Shown one piece after another: positions 12,334 through 24,054 of a stretch of DNA of 64,000 nucleotides. The stretch is from the NCBI RefSeq assembly GCF_018446385.1, contig NC_055996.1, positions 16,231,317 through 16,295,316 on the forward strand. The letters run 5' to 3'. The notes beneath the pieces were generated by a model, which saw only the letters and a list, made by a program, of their open reading frames with translations, made no database searches and was not told the DNA's origin. Origin of the DNA: Zingiber officinale. Its lineage: Eukaryota > Streptophyta > Magnoliopsida > Zingiberales > Zingiberaceae. A program made the translations under genes and the position numbers. Within the stretch, counting starts at the first letter, position 1, and every line of letters begins with the position of its first letter.

Positions 12334-15300
12334 TTAAAATAATTCTGGATATTTCTGTCTCATGCTGTCCTCACGCTCCCAAGTAACTTCCTCGTGCTTC
12401 TGGTTCTGCCAGATGACTTTCACTAGTGGCACTTCTCTGTTTCTTAGTCTCTTAACTCCTCTGTCCACTATCTGTGTAGGTCTGCTCTCATAGCTAAGAT
12501 CCTCCTGGATCTGCACTGATTGAGGCTGAATCAATTGGCTAGGGTCGTGGAGGCACTTCTTTAGCATGGAGACATGAAATACATTGTGTATTGCTGACAT
12601 GTCTTGAGGTAAGTCCAGCTTGTAAGCTACCTTCCCAATCCTCTCTGTGATCAGGTAGGGTCCTACGTAGCGAGAACTTAACTTGCCCTTTTTGCCAAAT
12701 CTCATCACTCCCTTCATAAGAGCGACCTTGAGAAAGACTAAATCCCCTACTTGGAACTCAAGTGGCCTACGGCGTGTGTCAGTATAACTTTTCTGTCTGC
12801 TCTGGGCAGTCTCAATTCTCTGTCTGATCTTTTGGATAGCTTGAGTGGTCTCATCTATCATCTCTGTATGAATGCCCAACTCCACTTCCATTTCTTTTCT
12901 TTCACCTACTTCTTGCCAGTAAATGGGTGATCTGCAATTTTGGCCATACATTACCTCGTAAGGTGCCATCTTGATAGTGGCCTGGTAGCTATTGTTGTAG
13001 GCGAATTCAGCTAAACACAGATACTTGCACCAACTGCCCTTAAAATCTAATACACAAGTCTGGAGCATGTCTTCTAAAATCTGATTTACTCGCTCTGTCT
13101 GTCCATCAGTCTGGGGATGGAAGGCTGTGCTAAACTTGAGTTTGGTGCTTAATGCATTCTGAACACACTTCAAAAAATGAGAGGTGAAGCGCCCATCCCT
13201 ATCAGAAACAATCGACTTCGGAACTCCATGAAGTCTGATCACTTCCTTAACATATAACTGTGCCAACTGCTCTATAGAGTGGGGCACCTTGATGGCTAGA
13301 AAATAGGCAGACTTTGTCAACCTGTCCACTATCACCCATATCGCATCGTACCCATTAGTGGTCCTTGGAAGACCTATTATAAAGTCCATGGATATTTCTT
13401 CCCACTTCCACTCTGGTATTGGGAGAGGCTGTAGGACTCCTCCTGGTCTTTGGTGCTCTGCTTTGACTCTCTGGCATGTCAGGCAGGTACTGACATATTT
13501 TGAAACATCTCTCTTGAGTCCAGACCACCAGAATCTCTATTTCAAATCTTGATACATCTTGGTGGAACCAGGATGCATGGAATACGGTGTACTATGAGCT
13601 TCTTCTAGAATCTTCCTTCTCAATTCCTCATCGTTGGGGACACAAAGGCGGCTCCCCTGATAGAGGATTCCACTATTTGATACTCGAAACTCTGAATTTT
13701 CTCCTTTTTGTATCCCTTGCTTTATCTTTTGGATATCTGGATCTTCACTTTACTTTCTCTGTATATCCTCAAGCAGGGTTGACTCTAAGGTAAATGCCGA
13801 GAGTTGCCCATAAATAATTTAAACTTCAAAGTCTGACAATTCCTTCTGTAGTGGCAATGCTAATGATGATAAGGGCATCAGGGTTGCATTGGATTTTCGG
13901 CTTAGTGCATCCGCCACTTTGTTAGCTTTACCTGGGTGGTAGAGGATTTCACAGTCATAATTTTTAACCAACTCTAGCAACCTGCGCTGTCTCATGTTTA
14001 AGTCTTTCTGGGAAAAGAAATACTTCAAGCACTGATGGTCGGTGAAGATTCTGCACTGAACTCCATACAAATAATGTCGCCAGAGTTTTAGTGCAAAGAC
14101 CACAACTGTCAGCTCAAGATCATGAGTGTGGTAGTTCTTCTCATAGTCTTTGAGTTGTCTGGAAGCATAAGCTATAATCTTCCCCTCTTGCATGAGAATA
14201 GCTCCAAGGCCCATCTTGGAAGCATCACTGTATATGTCAAAACTCTTGTCACTCTCTGGAACAGTCAGAATGGGAGCACTGGCCAGTCTTTTCTTTAATG
14301 CTTGGAAACTTTGCTCACATTTGTCTGACCATTCAAACTTCTTGTTCTTCCTAGTTAGGGCTGTTAGTGGAGAGGTTATCCTGGAAAAGTCCTCCACGAA
14401 TTTCCTATAATACCCAGCTAAACCAAGAAAGCTTCTGATCTCCCTGGCGTTCTTGGGTCTACACCAGTGGTTGACCACCTCTATTTTGGCAGGATCCACC
14501 TAGATACCTTTTTTAGAAATGATGTGACCTAGAAACGACACATGTTCCAACCAGAACTCGCATTTTGAGAATTTGGCATAAAGCTGTTTTTGCTGAAGGG
14601 TCTGCAGTACGATTCTCAAGTGCGTGTCATGCTCCTCTAGGGTTCTTGAATAAATCAAAATGTCGTCGATGAAAACAATGACGAATTTGTCAAGGTATTC
14701 TCTGAACACTCTGTTCATTAAGTCCATGAAGACCGCAAGTGCATTAGTCACACCAAAAGGCATGACTACAAACTCGTAGTGTCCATATCTGGTCCTGAAA
14801 GCTGTTCTGGGTATATCACTTTCTTTCACTTTCAATTGATGGTACCCAGAGCGCAGGTCTATCTTAGAGAACACTGTTGCCCCCTTTAGCTGATCAAATA
14901 GATCATCTATTATGGGAAGAGGGTACTTGTTCTTAACTGTTACTTTGTTCAGCGCTCTATAATCTATGCACATCCGCATAGATCCATCTTTCTTCTTAAC
15001 GAACAACACTGGACCTCCCCATGGTGAATGACTAAGGCGGATGAAACCTTTGTCAAGCAGCTCTTGGAGTTGTTCTTGTAGCTCTTTCAGCTATGCTGGA
15101 GACATCTGGTACGGAGCTTTTTAAGTTGGACCGGTACCAGGAACCAACTCAATTTCGAGCTCCACTTCTCTGTTAGGAGGTAGTCCAGGTAGCTCTTCTG
15201 GAAATACTTCTGGATACTCACAGACTACCCGAACGTCTTCCTGCTTGGGTCCTTTTTGTTCTTCTGTATTCACAATGTACGCAAGAAAACCAGCACACCC

Positions 15301-16974
15301 TTTAGCTAACATCTAGTGACCTGTTAGAGAAGAGAGGAATTTCTGGGTCTTTCTCTTTGGGACTCCCGTGAACTCAAAGGATGGTTCACCTTCTGGACTG
15401 AAAATCACTTTCCTTCTACGGCAGTCCACCGAGGCACTATACTTACTGAGGAAATCCATACCCAGAATAACGTCGAAATCCTGCATCGCAAGGACTACTA
15501 AATTAACATATAGCGCTCGGTCTGAAATTCTGACTGGTACAACCCGAAGCCACTGGTTGGACTCCATGACTTCCCCAGAAGGTAGGGTTGTCAAGAACTT
15601 GGAGTTCATGCTCTCTGTAGGCACCTGAAATTCCTTGGCAAAGGGCACTGATATAAAAGAATGGGTCGCCCCAGTATCAAATAGTGAAGTAGCTAAATGC
15701 TGAAAAATAACTACTTGACCTGTTACGACCGTGGAGGCACTAGCAGCTTCCTCTTTAGTGAGGGAGAATACTCTGGCACTAGCTGGAACTGGTGGGGCTT
15801 CCAACCTTCCTTGACTGAGCTGAGGTTCGTCCAGAGTTGCAGGCAAATAGTGTAACTGAGGCTTGCTCCCGTATGACGCTGCCTGTTGCTGAGGTGCTTT
15901 GAGCTTGTTAGGACATGCCTTAGCCAGGTGTCCTTCTTGACCACACGAATAACATCCAGTCATACCCAAAAGACAGGCTCCTGGATGTAGTCTCCCACAT
16001 TTAGGGTAGGGAGGGAACTTGGTCTGCTTGTCTACTGGACCTCCCTTTTGGCTGCCTCCTGTATTCCATCGTTTCCTTTTGTTATCCTTGCCCTTCCAGT
16101 TCTGCTTACTTGCTTGGGGTTTCTGACTCCCTGTTGTCTTGTCCTCTATCTTGACTGGCTTGAGTTGCATTTGTTGTGCCTTGATGCTGTTCAGATAGTG
16201 CTCAGCGACTAATGCCCTGCTGACCAGCTCTTCACCAGTCTGTGGCCGATGAGTTCCACTACTCACATTAAGTGCTATTTCTGGTCTCAACATTCGGAGC
16301 ATCAGTCTCACTCGTTCGTTCTCTGCACTCACTAACTCTGGGCAGAGCCGAGCTAGCCTGTTGAATCTTTTGACTGCTTATTCTACTGGCAAGTCACCTT
16401 GTCTGAATTCTATAAACTTCTCATAATGTTTATTGGTGATCCGTTGGCGGAAGAATTCTTCGTAAAACTCTGTCTCAAAGTCAGCCCAGCTCATCTGGTT
16501 GGCTGCTCTCTTGCTCTTAACTCTCTCCCACCATATACGAGCATCTCCAGATAGGCAGAAGGAGACACACTTGACTTTCTCAACTTCTGGCCAGTCAAGA
16601 AGCTTCATTGTGCTCTCCAGTGTCTTGAACCAAGCCTGGGCATCCCAGGGCTCAGTCGTGCCTGAGAAACTTTCCGGCTTCAACTTCAGCCACTGTATCA
16701 GGTATGCTTCTTGTTGTTTAGGTGTTGTGGCGCCTTCCAGGATAGTTGATCGAACCTCAGCCACCACTAGGGTCTCCACATTGATAGTTGGGGGAGGGGG
16801 AGGAACTGGCTGCTGATTTGCCATCAGATTGATGATTACTTATTGCTGCTCTGCTACTTGTCTCTGGAGTTGAGCAACAACTTCAGAGAGATTAGGCTCA
16901 GTTGTTCTGGGCTCTTCGTTCTCCTAAGCTTGGTCCTCAGTACGAGTGGTACGGGGACACCCTCTTCTTACCAT
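12334..16974 (-). pseudogene. gag-pol: Gag-pol polyprotein of the Tekay-like element: one frame, ten stops
   Basis: A single minus-strand frame runs from the ATG at 16974 (MVRRGCPRTTRTED) to the stop at 12334. In order it shows capsid (WFKTLESTMKLLDWPEVEKV near 16600), CCHC knuckle CYSCGQEGHLAKAC near 15930, aspartic protease FDTGATHSFIS near 15680, reverse transcriptase with FIDDILIYS near 14660, RNase H ([19 protein letters not shown]) near 14220, integrase zinc part at 13400-13680 and catalytic core (MDFIIGLPRT, VSDRDGRFTS, QTDGQTERVNQ). A C-terminal chromodomain ends in WEREDSMRQKYPELF. Stops lie at 16924-16926, 16840-16842, 16378-16380, 15313-15315, 15121-15123, 15091-15093, 14500-14502, 13819-13821, 13750-13752 and 13537-13539. 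All are in one frame, so no net frameshift has accumulated over 1,546 codons. Confidence 0.93.
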
Positions 16975-17020
16975 CTAGTCATACAGAGAGAGAAAACTTG
17001 AAATCGTCCCTATACTCTCT

Positions 17021-17021
<1 letters not shown>

Positions 17022-17071
<50 letters not shown>
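17022..17071. repeat. (TA)n microsatellite in the Gypsy 5' leader
   Basis: About 25 uninterrupted TA units lie between the gag start at 16974 and the primer-binding site of the element. Confidence 0.95.
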
Positions 17072-17074
<3 letters not shown>

Positions 17075-17250
17075 AGAAAACAAAAATAAGAACTTTTATC
17101 TTACTTAAACACATATAAACAAATACTTCTAAGGATTTCTCTATACTGCAATTAATAAGAAAAGACATAATAAATAAAAAAATTAAGTACTTTCTTACTT
17201 GAAGACGGCAAAACTGATGCTGATGTGCGTGTGATGTTGGAGAATGGGGA

Positions 17251-17267
17251 TTGCTCTGATACCAACC
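17251..17267 (-). other. Primer-binding site of the Tekay-like element
   Basis: On the minus strand the sequence after the 5' LTR reads GGTTGGTATCAGAGCAA, which contains the initiator-Met tRNA match TGGTATCAGAGC. It fixes the element's orientation. Confidence 0.9.
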
Positions 17268-19385
17268 TGTAATGACCACCCTTCTTACTACACTCTCTAA
17301 GGGTGGACGCTACTTAACTACTCATTCTACTTAACTGATATTGCTTACTCTAAAGATAGTAACACTTAACCCCCTTTAATTGCTCCGGAAAATAAGAAAT
17401 GACTGTATCATATTAAAATTTGCAGGCAACCTTAGCTAACAATAAGGAAAATAGTTAACCCATCAATGAATCCCCTAGCAGCACGAAATAGAAAATCCAA
17501 TTCCAAAATTTTCTTATCAACTTAAATAAGGAATTAATCTTAATAAATTCTTTAGCAAGGTCCCAAGGCTTCCATAGTCCAGACATCACACATCCATCCC
17601 ACACCTCCTTGTCGCCTTCCTTCACTGTAGCTTTCCTTTTCTTTTATCTGTAGGAAGAGAAAATGCAACTATAAGCGGATGCTTAGTAAGCTCTATCTAA
17701 CTCGCAAAACTCGGATATGCATGTGTACAAAAAAGGAATCTAGAAACTGAATGCTTTAAAAGAAAAGCTGCTCATGCTCATCTAATAGCAAAGGAACCGA
17801 AATCAAAGAAATCAATACTGCAAAGCTAAAGGACCGACTGGTCATATCTGTCAAGCTAACAGAGGAATCAAAACAGACTGAAATGCTAAACATGTAAGGC
17901 TGTCATGCTTGCAAATAGCAGTAAGAAAGTCTAAACAACATGCTAGAATAAAAGAGCTAAACTTGCTGGTTTTTAAACCTATGTGAAGCTTATTTCATTT
18001 ATTCACAAACTTATACTCTTATACTTCAAAATAATAATCTCTTGGGCACATGCTTAGTACCATTGCGCTCTCCCTAATAGAAACTGAAGTAGCGAGCCAC
18101 CAGTCCTATGAGGGTAAAGACCTTGGTCTTACCAGGGCCAAGACCTCGGAATTGGTCACCTGGATTTATTTAACGACAACCTCAGAAGTCGGGTACTAGC
18201 CTTTTCAAATAAAATACATATTATCTTTAAATACTCCTAAAATGAAGTGCCTCGGCATTTCTTTAAACACTTGGTGTATGTTTGATCTCAAATTCTGGAA
18301 GTTTTGATTAAATTAAATCCTTGGTCTTTTCTTACTTATAACTACTCAAATATGTGATATGTTCATACTCAATAACTCAACACGAACTAAAAACAAGCAA
18401 ACTGGGATGCTAAAGGAACATCTAAAACTGCATGCTGGAGCGTAGGTAAGGCCGTCCGTGCTAATTGGAAAGCAGAAAAGGTCTAAACGGCATGGTTCAA
18501 ATAAAGTTGTTCTTATTCATTGCAGTAACAGAGCAAACCAACATGGTATACTTAAAACACAGGTTGTTCATGCTCCCTAAATCAGTAACAAAACTAAAAA
18601 CTGAAATACTAACATGCACAATCAAGAAGCAAGAAAACTCAACTAACGTGCTAAGGGTAAGGGGTTGTTCGTACCCCATAAATAGCAAAAGAAAATCTAA
18701 ACTTGTTGGAATTAGACTTCTATTAATTGTCTGTTGAAAAACTCAAACTAAAGAAGGAAACAAAGATCCGAAAACTACTCCTACTACAGGCGAGAGCACT
18801 TACCTATGTGTTCTTGAACTTACAACCGAGAAGAGAAGCTTCTAGGGTTTCAGAGGGCTTGAAATCTCGGCCTATTCTTCGTGCCTACTGGTTCTCCTCG
18901 ACGAGAGAGTCTCGAATCTGTGAAGAGCTCACGGAATTACCCCTTGGCCGGCCGCCGGAGATGAAGCCCTAGCTTCGGCTTCGTTTTCGCCCGAGTAGCG
19001 CCGTCGCACGTGAGAGAGGAGAGGATGAGAGGGTTTTGGTCGTGAGGAAATAACCCGATTCCTTTTTATACCAATGGGTATTCTCGGTTTCAGTTATTAC
19101 TTAAATTTATTTCACCATCACTTTGATCACGAAACACCTGCTTAAGCGCTTGGCTATCGCGCTTCGCTTAAGTCTTGGATCGGGTCGGAGGTCGCGGGTT
19201 TGAACCTCGTCCGAACCTCTTTATTTTTTGCAACTTCTTTCTTTTGGTAAAAATACCAAACGAACTCTGAAAATTTCATAAAAATACTCTAAAAATTCCT
19301 AAAAATCTCTAGAATATTCCTAAATCATTTCTAAAAATTTATAAGCACCTTTAGAACTCCAAACAATGAAATTTGGGGTGTTACA
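17268..19385 (-). repeat. 5' LTR of the Tekay-like element (2118 bp)
   Basis: Starts TGTAATGACC and ends TGTTACA, followed by the TSD CATTG. It is closely similar to 10132-12298, with scattered substitutions and the missing segment near 17398. The identity suggests a fairly recent insertion, later than that of the host Copia. Confidence 0.93.
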
Positions 19386-19470
19386 CATTGATGTTCATGG
19401 TTAACTTTCGTTATTTATTCCTTTATTTAATGTTATGTTTTACTTAACTTTGAACCAAGGTTACCATAAT

Positions 19471-19485
19471 AAAAAAGGGGGAAAT
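19471..19485 (+). other. Polypurine tract of Copia element A
   Basis: AAAAAAGGGGGAAAT lies directly before the 3' LTR start at 19486. It is the expected plus-strand priming site. Confidence 0.85.
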
Positions 19486-20746
19486 TGTTGGTGCAGTGAG
19501 CACCAGATGATCGAACCTGAGTTTTGATTATGGCAAAGGGTTTAAAGTTAAGTTGCGGTGTTATCTAACAAGGTTCATGGAGCTTGCAGGAAAGTCTTAA
19601 GTGGTACTTAGGCAAAAGTCCTAGCTGCGGTTAGGTAGGTGAAAAACCCTAGGGGGTGGTAACTCTAGGTCATAGGGGGTGGTAACCCTATACGGAAAGT
19701 CTTGGCGGGTCGAGAGCTTAAGGCAAAAGTCCTAGGGGGGTAACCCTAGGTGGAAAGTTCTGGTGTCGCGAACCATGTGGAAGACTGGACGGGCTGGGAA
19801 GCGGAAGTCCAGCAGAAAGTCCGGAAGTTTCGAACGCTGAGTAAAAGTCCAGTTGATCTGGAGGATCGCACTGGCAACGGGTAAATCTCCTGAGTAGAGT
19901 AGGTGAGGACGTGTTCCCCGTAGAGGGAACAGTAGGTGTTGGGTCGACCTAGGGTTTCTGGTTGGAAATCTGAAGTCAGACCCGGACAGTCCGATGACTG
20001 TCGATATCATTTATCATATTTCTGTGCTAACTTTGTTTTGCAGGGTTTATGTTTGGGACTAACACATTTTGCAGAAACAAAGGAGCACATTTAACCTCGG
20101 ATGAACAGTGTCCGAGGCGCCTCCATGGGGCTTGGAGGCGCCTCGGGTGCTAGCCGAAGCCAGCTGTCCAGAGGCGATGGAGGCGCCTCGGAGGAAGGTG
20201 AAGGCGCCTTGGACCAGGCATTGGAGGCGCCTTGGAGCAGCTTGGAGGCGCCTTCAATGGGATAAGGTGCGACCAGATCAGAGCTGATCCACGCGTGCGA
20301 CCTGGAGGCGCCTCGGACAGGCTTGGAGGCGCCTCCAGTACTGTTTAAATGGGGGGTCGAGGCAGAAGCTTATAACAACAATTTCTAAGTATTCAAGTTA
20401 CAACGCGCTACCTCAAAAACACCCTGAAGTGCTGCTACAAGTTTTCGACGACCCGGAGCTCCGCTTCTTTAAGATTCTGTCGTGGGTATAAGTTTTCTTT
20501 AATTATTGCACTTATTGTAACTTACACTTGTACAAACTTTGCGCGATATAGTTGTTGCCCACAGTAAACGATCGCGGGCCTTGGAGTAGCAGTCGCTACA
20601 GGCTCCGAACCAAGTAAACGATCTGTGTCTTCTGTATTTGTGTGTTTCTTTTATTCCGCTGCTTTACTACTCGAACGATTTACGATTCCGAAATGCGAAA
20701 TAGCCATGAGCGCTATTCACCCTCCCCAAACACTTTCGATCCAACA
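19486..20746 (+). repeat. 3' LTR of Copia element A (1261 bp)
   Basis: It has the same TGTTGG...CCAACA structure as 4232-5512, with a cctaggg array at about 19620-19760 and a GAGGCGCCTC palindrome array at 20110-20335. It is followed by the TSD GATTA at 20747-20751. It differs from the 5' LTR by scattered substitutions and a few small indels. Confidence 0.93.
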
Positions 20747-20769
20747 GATTACACTTACCAAACATAACC
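20747..20769. mobile_element. Right end of the split MITE
   Basis: After the second GATTA copy (20747-20751), 18 bp remain, ending ACCAAACATAACC, the partner of the left end at 4024. The flanking duplication TAA is at 20770-20772. Confidence 0.7.
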
Positions 20770-20972
20770 TAAATGTATAGGATACGGTGCGCAGACTCAA
20801 TTTTTTATTTACATTAGAGTTAAAATATTGGTAGTCATATGGGTGTGACTTAACGGGTCGGATGCAAGAGATTGATCATTCTCAGATCCTTCAAAGAAAC
20901 CCGAGGGATAATAGTAGACCCAATTCCACCTCTCTTGTTACCTTTCCAATCGATAGTCTTCCGACAACTAGA

Positions 20973-21608
20973 ATGAGCGGCCGCCGCCGTCGCCCGCTGG
21001 GAATTGATCCGGCCGAGGCCGAGGTCGAGCAGTTACTCCGCGCTGCGGAGGACGATCTCCTTCTGAAGCTCAGCGTTGGAACTCACTCCTCTCGCTCATC
21101 GCCCTTGGATCCAAACCTCGCTCGCCGCTTCGAGGACCTGAAGTCGCCCCCTCCGCCTCCATCCTCGGCGGTACAGCCTCGTCCTTTGGATCCTCTCATA
21201 ACCGTGACGAAGGGAGGAGCTTCGTCGGCATCGGACGATCGGCAGTGGGGGGAGGTCCTGGGGGATGACCTCGCGATGAGATTCGCGGCGCTTAAGGGCT
21301 CCTCCAGCTCAGGTGCCGGGAGATCGGATCCGGGTATCAAGAATTCAGGTCTGGAGATGCCGCAAAGGAAACTTCCCTTCGAAGAGGAGGAGGAGAAGGA
21401 GGAGGAGGAGGAGGAAGAGGAAGAGGAGGGTGGAGTTTCGAAGAAAGAGGTAGACAAATTGCTGCAGTGGGTGATGGACTCGGCTCGGCTCGATCCTTCA
21501 AAGAGCGATGATGAGGATGACAGCAGTGACGATGAGGAGGATTTGGACTTGAAGAGGAAGATCGGTAAAGACGAGAAGGTGAAGCTCAAGAAGAGGTTTT
21601 TCTTCTAG
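20973..21608 (+). CDS. Conserved plant protein of unknown function with acidic C-terminal half (211 aa)
   Basis: The single-exon frame starts MSGRRRRPLGIDPAEAEVEQ. The frame is open upstream to 20862, but the ATG at 20973 is preferred because the protein-like composition and the basic start begin there. The N-terminal third is a helix-forming segment (EVEQLLRAAEDDLLLKLSV). Two short similar motifs follow (LDPNLARRFEDLKS near residue 46 and DDLAMRFAALKG near 95). Then comes a run of almost only Glu (about residues 138-152) and a second Asp/Glu/Ser-rich part (SDDEDDSSDDEEDLDL) with a lysine-rich end. No catalytic motif is seen. The two RF/ALK motifs resemble conserved plant proteins I cannot name. 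Low-complexity acidic tails are common in nuclear or ribosome-associated proteins, but that is only a guess. The gene begins about 200 bp right of the MITE/Copia nest. Confidence 0.75.
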   Translation: MSGRRRRPLGIDPAEAEVEQLLRAAEDDLLLKLSVGTHSSRSSPLDPNLARRFEDLKSPPPPPSSAVQPRPLDPLITVTKGGASSASDDRQWGEVLGDDLAMRFAALKGSSSSGAGRSDPGIKNSGLEMPQRKLPFEEEEEKEEEEEEEEEEGGVSKKEVDKLLQWVMDSARLDPSKSDDEDDSSDDEEDLDLKRKIGKDEKVKLKKRFFF

Positions 21609-24054
21609 CTCTGATTTCCATTACACACATATGTATGTTCTTGTCAGTTGTCATTACTAATTGTTGGCCTGATATATAAATGCAAATAAAGCATTTATCG
21701 CACTAGATGTGTCTTTATATTCTGGTGATTGTCATAGAGCTGATTGTTCTCTTTACAATTTTGTTAATCTCAGTAGAAAAAAAATGAGAGAATATTCAGT
21801 ATGGCAATTCAATTCACATCGACAAAGATGTATGCACACACAAATTGAACGGTTACAACATAAGACAATGAAACAATCCAGTAAAAGCAGTTTGTTATAT
21901 TCAAGCTCAAACAAATATATAGAATGATCTAACATTTAATCAGTACACCAAGGAATAGGAAGAGAATACATTGGACTTTCTTCTTCTTGCTTATTACTAG
22001 GGTACCAATGATGATGGGAGTTTTAGGGAAGCTTGAACTGGTGCCTCTACCCTTTTCTTGACTATGCAGTGGAACACCCTTAACCCCTTCTCCAATGTTC
22101 ATGTAACCTGTCACTGCTACTTCCTCGCGTGGAAAGGCAAAGATCCACCTTCCTCAATCATCACTATGAGCTCCCTATTGTACCAATCCTCTATAATGTG
22201 ACCTTAAGGGACCATTGTCCCTGACCTTGGCAGGTGATGACATGGAAACGACATCCATCCACTATCATGGAATGACAATTCCATGACTAAGGCCATAGGG
22301 TGAAAGCTAGGAGGGAGGTCATTTCATATAATGTGAACCATGGTGGTGTAATCAGCTTTCCTATTGCTGCAAGGGGTGGCCAATATTTGGGTTTAGGTCA
22401 TTCTACCCATAGTTCTTTGAGCACTATTGACCCATTAGAAACTTAAAGATTGGTTATACTAGATCCAAATATTTTTAAAAGTGAAAATAAAATAAAATGT
22501 AATAATTTAATAACAAGATAAGAAGGTAAAGCTTCAAAACTTTAACAATATTGAATATTATGTTTCACTTGCTGATAGTGCTAGAAAAGTAACCAGTCAA
22601 ATCCTACCTTATCATAAAAGTAAAATTTTATTCACAGATACTAATCAAATCAATAAAATAAGGTTATCAATCAACAATATTAAAAGTTATTACTTATTAA
22701 TAATAATTTTGTTCACAGATACTTGATATGATTTTATAATGTACATGCATTGTTATTAATAATAATTTAATTTAGTCAATTATTAACTTAATAATACAGT
22801 ACTAAAGTTATTAGTATTATTAATATAATTTAAATTATGATAAACAATTAAAGTTGTATCCTAAATGATTTTAGTGAATTATCTAATTGTCAATAATCCA
22901 ACTGTGGATTCATAAGATTTAGGAAAAAAATTATAAACATTGTTAATTGTACTTTTGAAGCTATAATCATAACTTTATGTTACAAATATTTACATTTATC
23001 TTCTTTCTTTCTTTGTTACTTGAACATCAAAATGTTGAACTTATCTTCTTCTATAGTAAGAAAAAAAAACATTAAATTTAGCATATGTACAAGGACCACG
23101 ACCCATTGCCTCAGCCCCAAGTTCTCATCTTGCTTAATTAAGTTGGCAGATGTGTGCATGAAGACAATGTTTCTTACTGTAGCAGTACAGACAAACATAT
23201 CACCTTGTGGAGATTCTCTTGTCCTTTGTGTTTATTTCTCTGCAGAAGATTGATTGATGATGCCGTACATTTTGGGCAACCAATGCATATACTTTGGCTT
23301 GGATGCCTTGGCACCATTTATTTCCTGTGAAGAGGAGAGGGAGAGCCTAACAAGTAACCTGATCAAGCCTCATTTATTTGCCACTAGTCTTGTAGTCCTT
23401 GTATCAATTCTGGTATGGTTCTGCAATAATTCAATGTTATTGATGGGTAATAGCAGTGGATAAAAGCTATTTTTCTTTGAATTGGAAGATGGCCCGTCGC
23501 TTGAGATTTGGAGGATGAAGTTCTCAATTCTTGAAAAAAATAATATTAGCAAAGTGTTTGCTGATATACGTCTTGCCAATTAGACATTTACAAGTTTCAC
23601 TTTACGGAATTATATTGCTGCTGGTGGAAGAGGGATACTTCCTCAGTCATCATCAATATGCTCTATCACCTTTTTGACCACTCCACCAATTTGATCTTCT
23701 CTACCTGTTGTTTTGTTTTGGTTACCATGTTCTGAAATATCTTTGATTAAACTATGATTTGAATTATGTAAAACATTTATCTCGGTGCCTTATCATCAGG
23801 CTATTTTCTTTTTTAGCATGATAGTTCCACTGCCAGGTAGCAGTAGGACCATTTTCTTTTTCAGCAGGACCATTTTCTTAGTAAAAGTTCGTTACTGTGA
23901 ACAAATTGAGAGTTCATCTGTTTCATGTGTCTCTAGCATTGCTTTGATTATTTAAGTCGCATCATGCAACTGACTCTTCTGTAAAATCAAAGCCAGAAAC
24001 TTTCTTTGTTATTCCCCTCTATTGACGACCAGCTAAATCTCCAAGAAGGCGACC
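21609..24054. other. Intergenic region between the acidic-protein gene and the ATL gene
   Basis: No gene is supported. At 21929-22114 a short minus-strand frame (VTGYMNIGEGVKGVPLHSQ) lies in moderately GC sequence and could be a decayed exon. 22450-22990 is very A/T-rich. 23230-23470 has moderately complex sequence with short open frames but no recognisable domain. The promoter of the ATL gene must lie in the last few hundred bases. Confidence 0.5.

Larger units (their letters stand above)
10132..19385 (-). mobile_element. Tekay/Del-like Gypsy (chromovirus) element nested in Copia A
   Basis: LTRs are at 10132-12298 and 17268-19385, starting TGTAACGACC and TGTAATGACC, both ending GGGGTGTTACA. 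The 5-bp TSD CATTG is at 10127-10131 and 19386-19390. The minus-strand primer site (ggttggtatcagagcaa) lies immediately left of 17268, and a short purine tract (acgggaaat) precedes the 3' LTR at about 12299-12307. The single gag-pol frame ends in a chromodomain. Long LTRs of about 2.1 kb and the domain order fit the Tekay/Del clade of chromoviruses. Ten in-frame stops make it non-autonomous now. Confidence 0.95.
4232..20746 (+). mobile_element. SIRE-like Copia LTR retrotransposon with gag but no pol (element A)
   Basis: LTRs lie at 4232-5512 and 19486-20746, both TGTTGG...CCAACA. The 5-bp TSD GATTA is at 4227-4231 and 20747-20751. An initiator-Met tRNA primer site (TGGTATCAGAGC) lies at 5515 and a polypurine tract at 19471-19485. 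Of 13,973 internal bp, 9,259 are the nested Gypsy and its duplicated CATTG, leaving about 4.7 kb. That part holds a degraded gag and an A/T-rich repeat block but no protease, integrase, reverse transcriptase or RNase H. The element would have needed enzymes from a relative. The SIRE/Maximus affiliation is inferred from LTR style and the gag. Confidence 0.93.

Noticed and set aside
21083..21589. Serine-rich minus-strand frame of 168 codons
   Set aside because: It is the antisense of the Glu/Asp-rich coding sequence on the plus strand (GAG/GAC codons read as Ser/Leu).
23020..23579. Several 60-77 codon frames between the acidic-protein gene and the ATL gene
   Set aside because: They overlap on both strands, have no domain signature and no splice-consistent partners.
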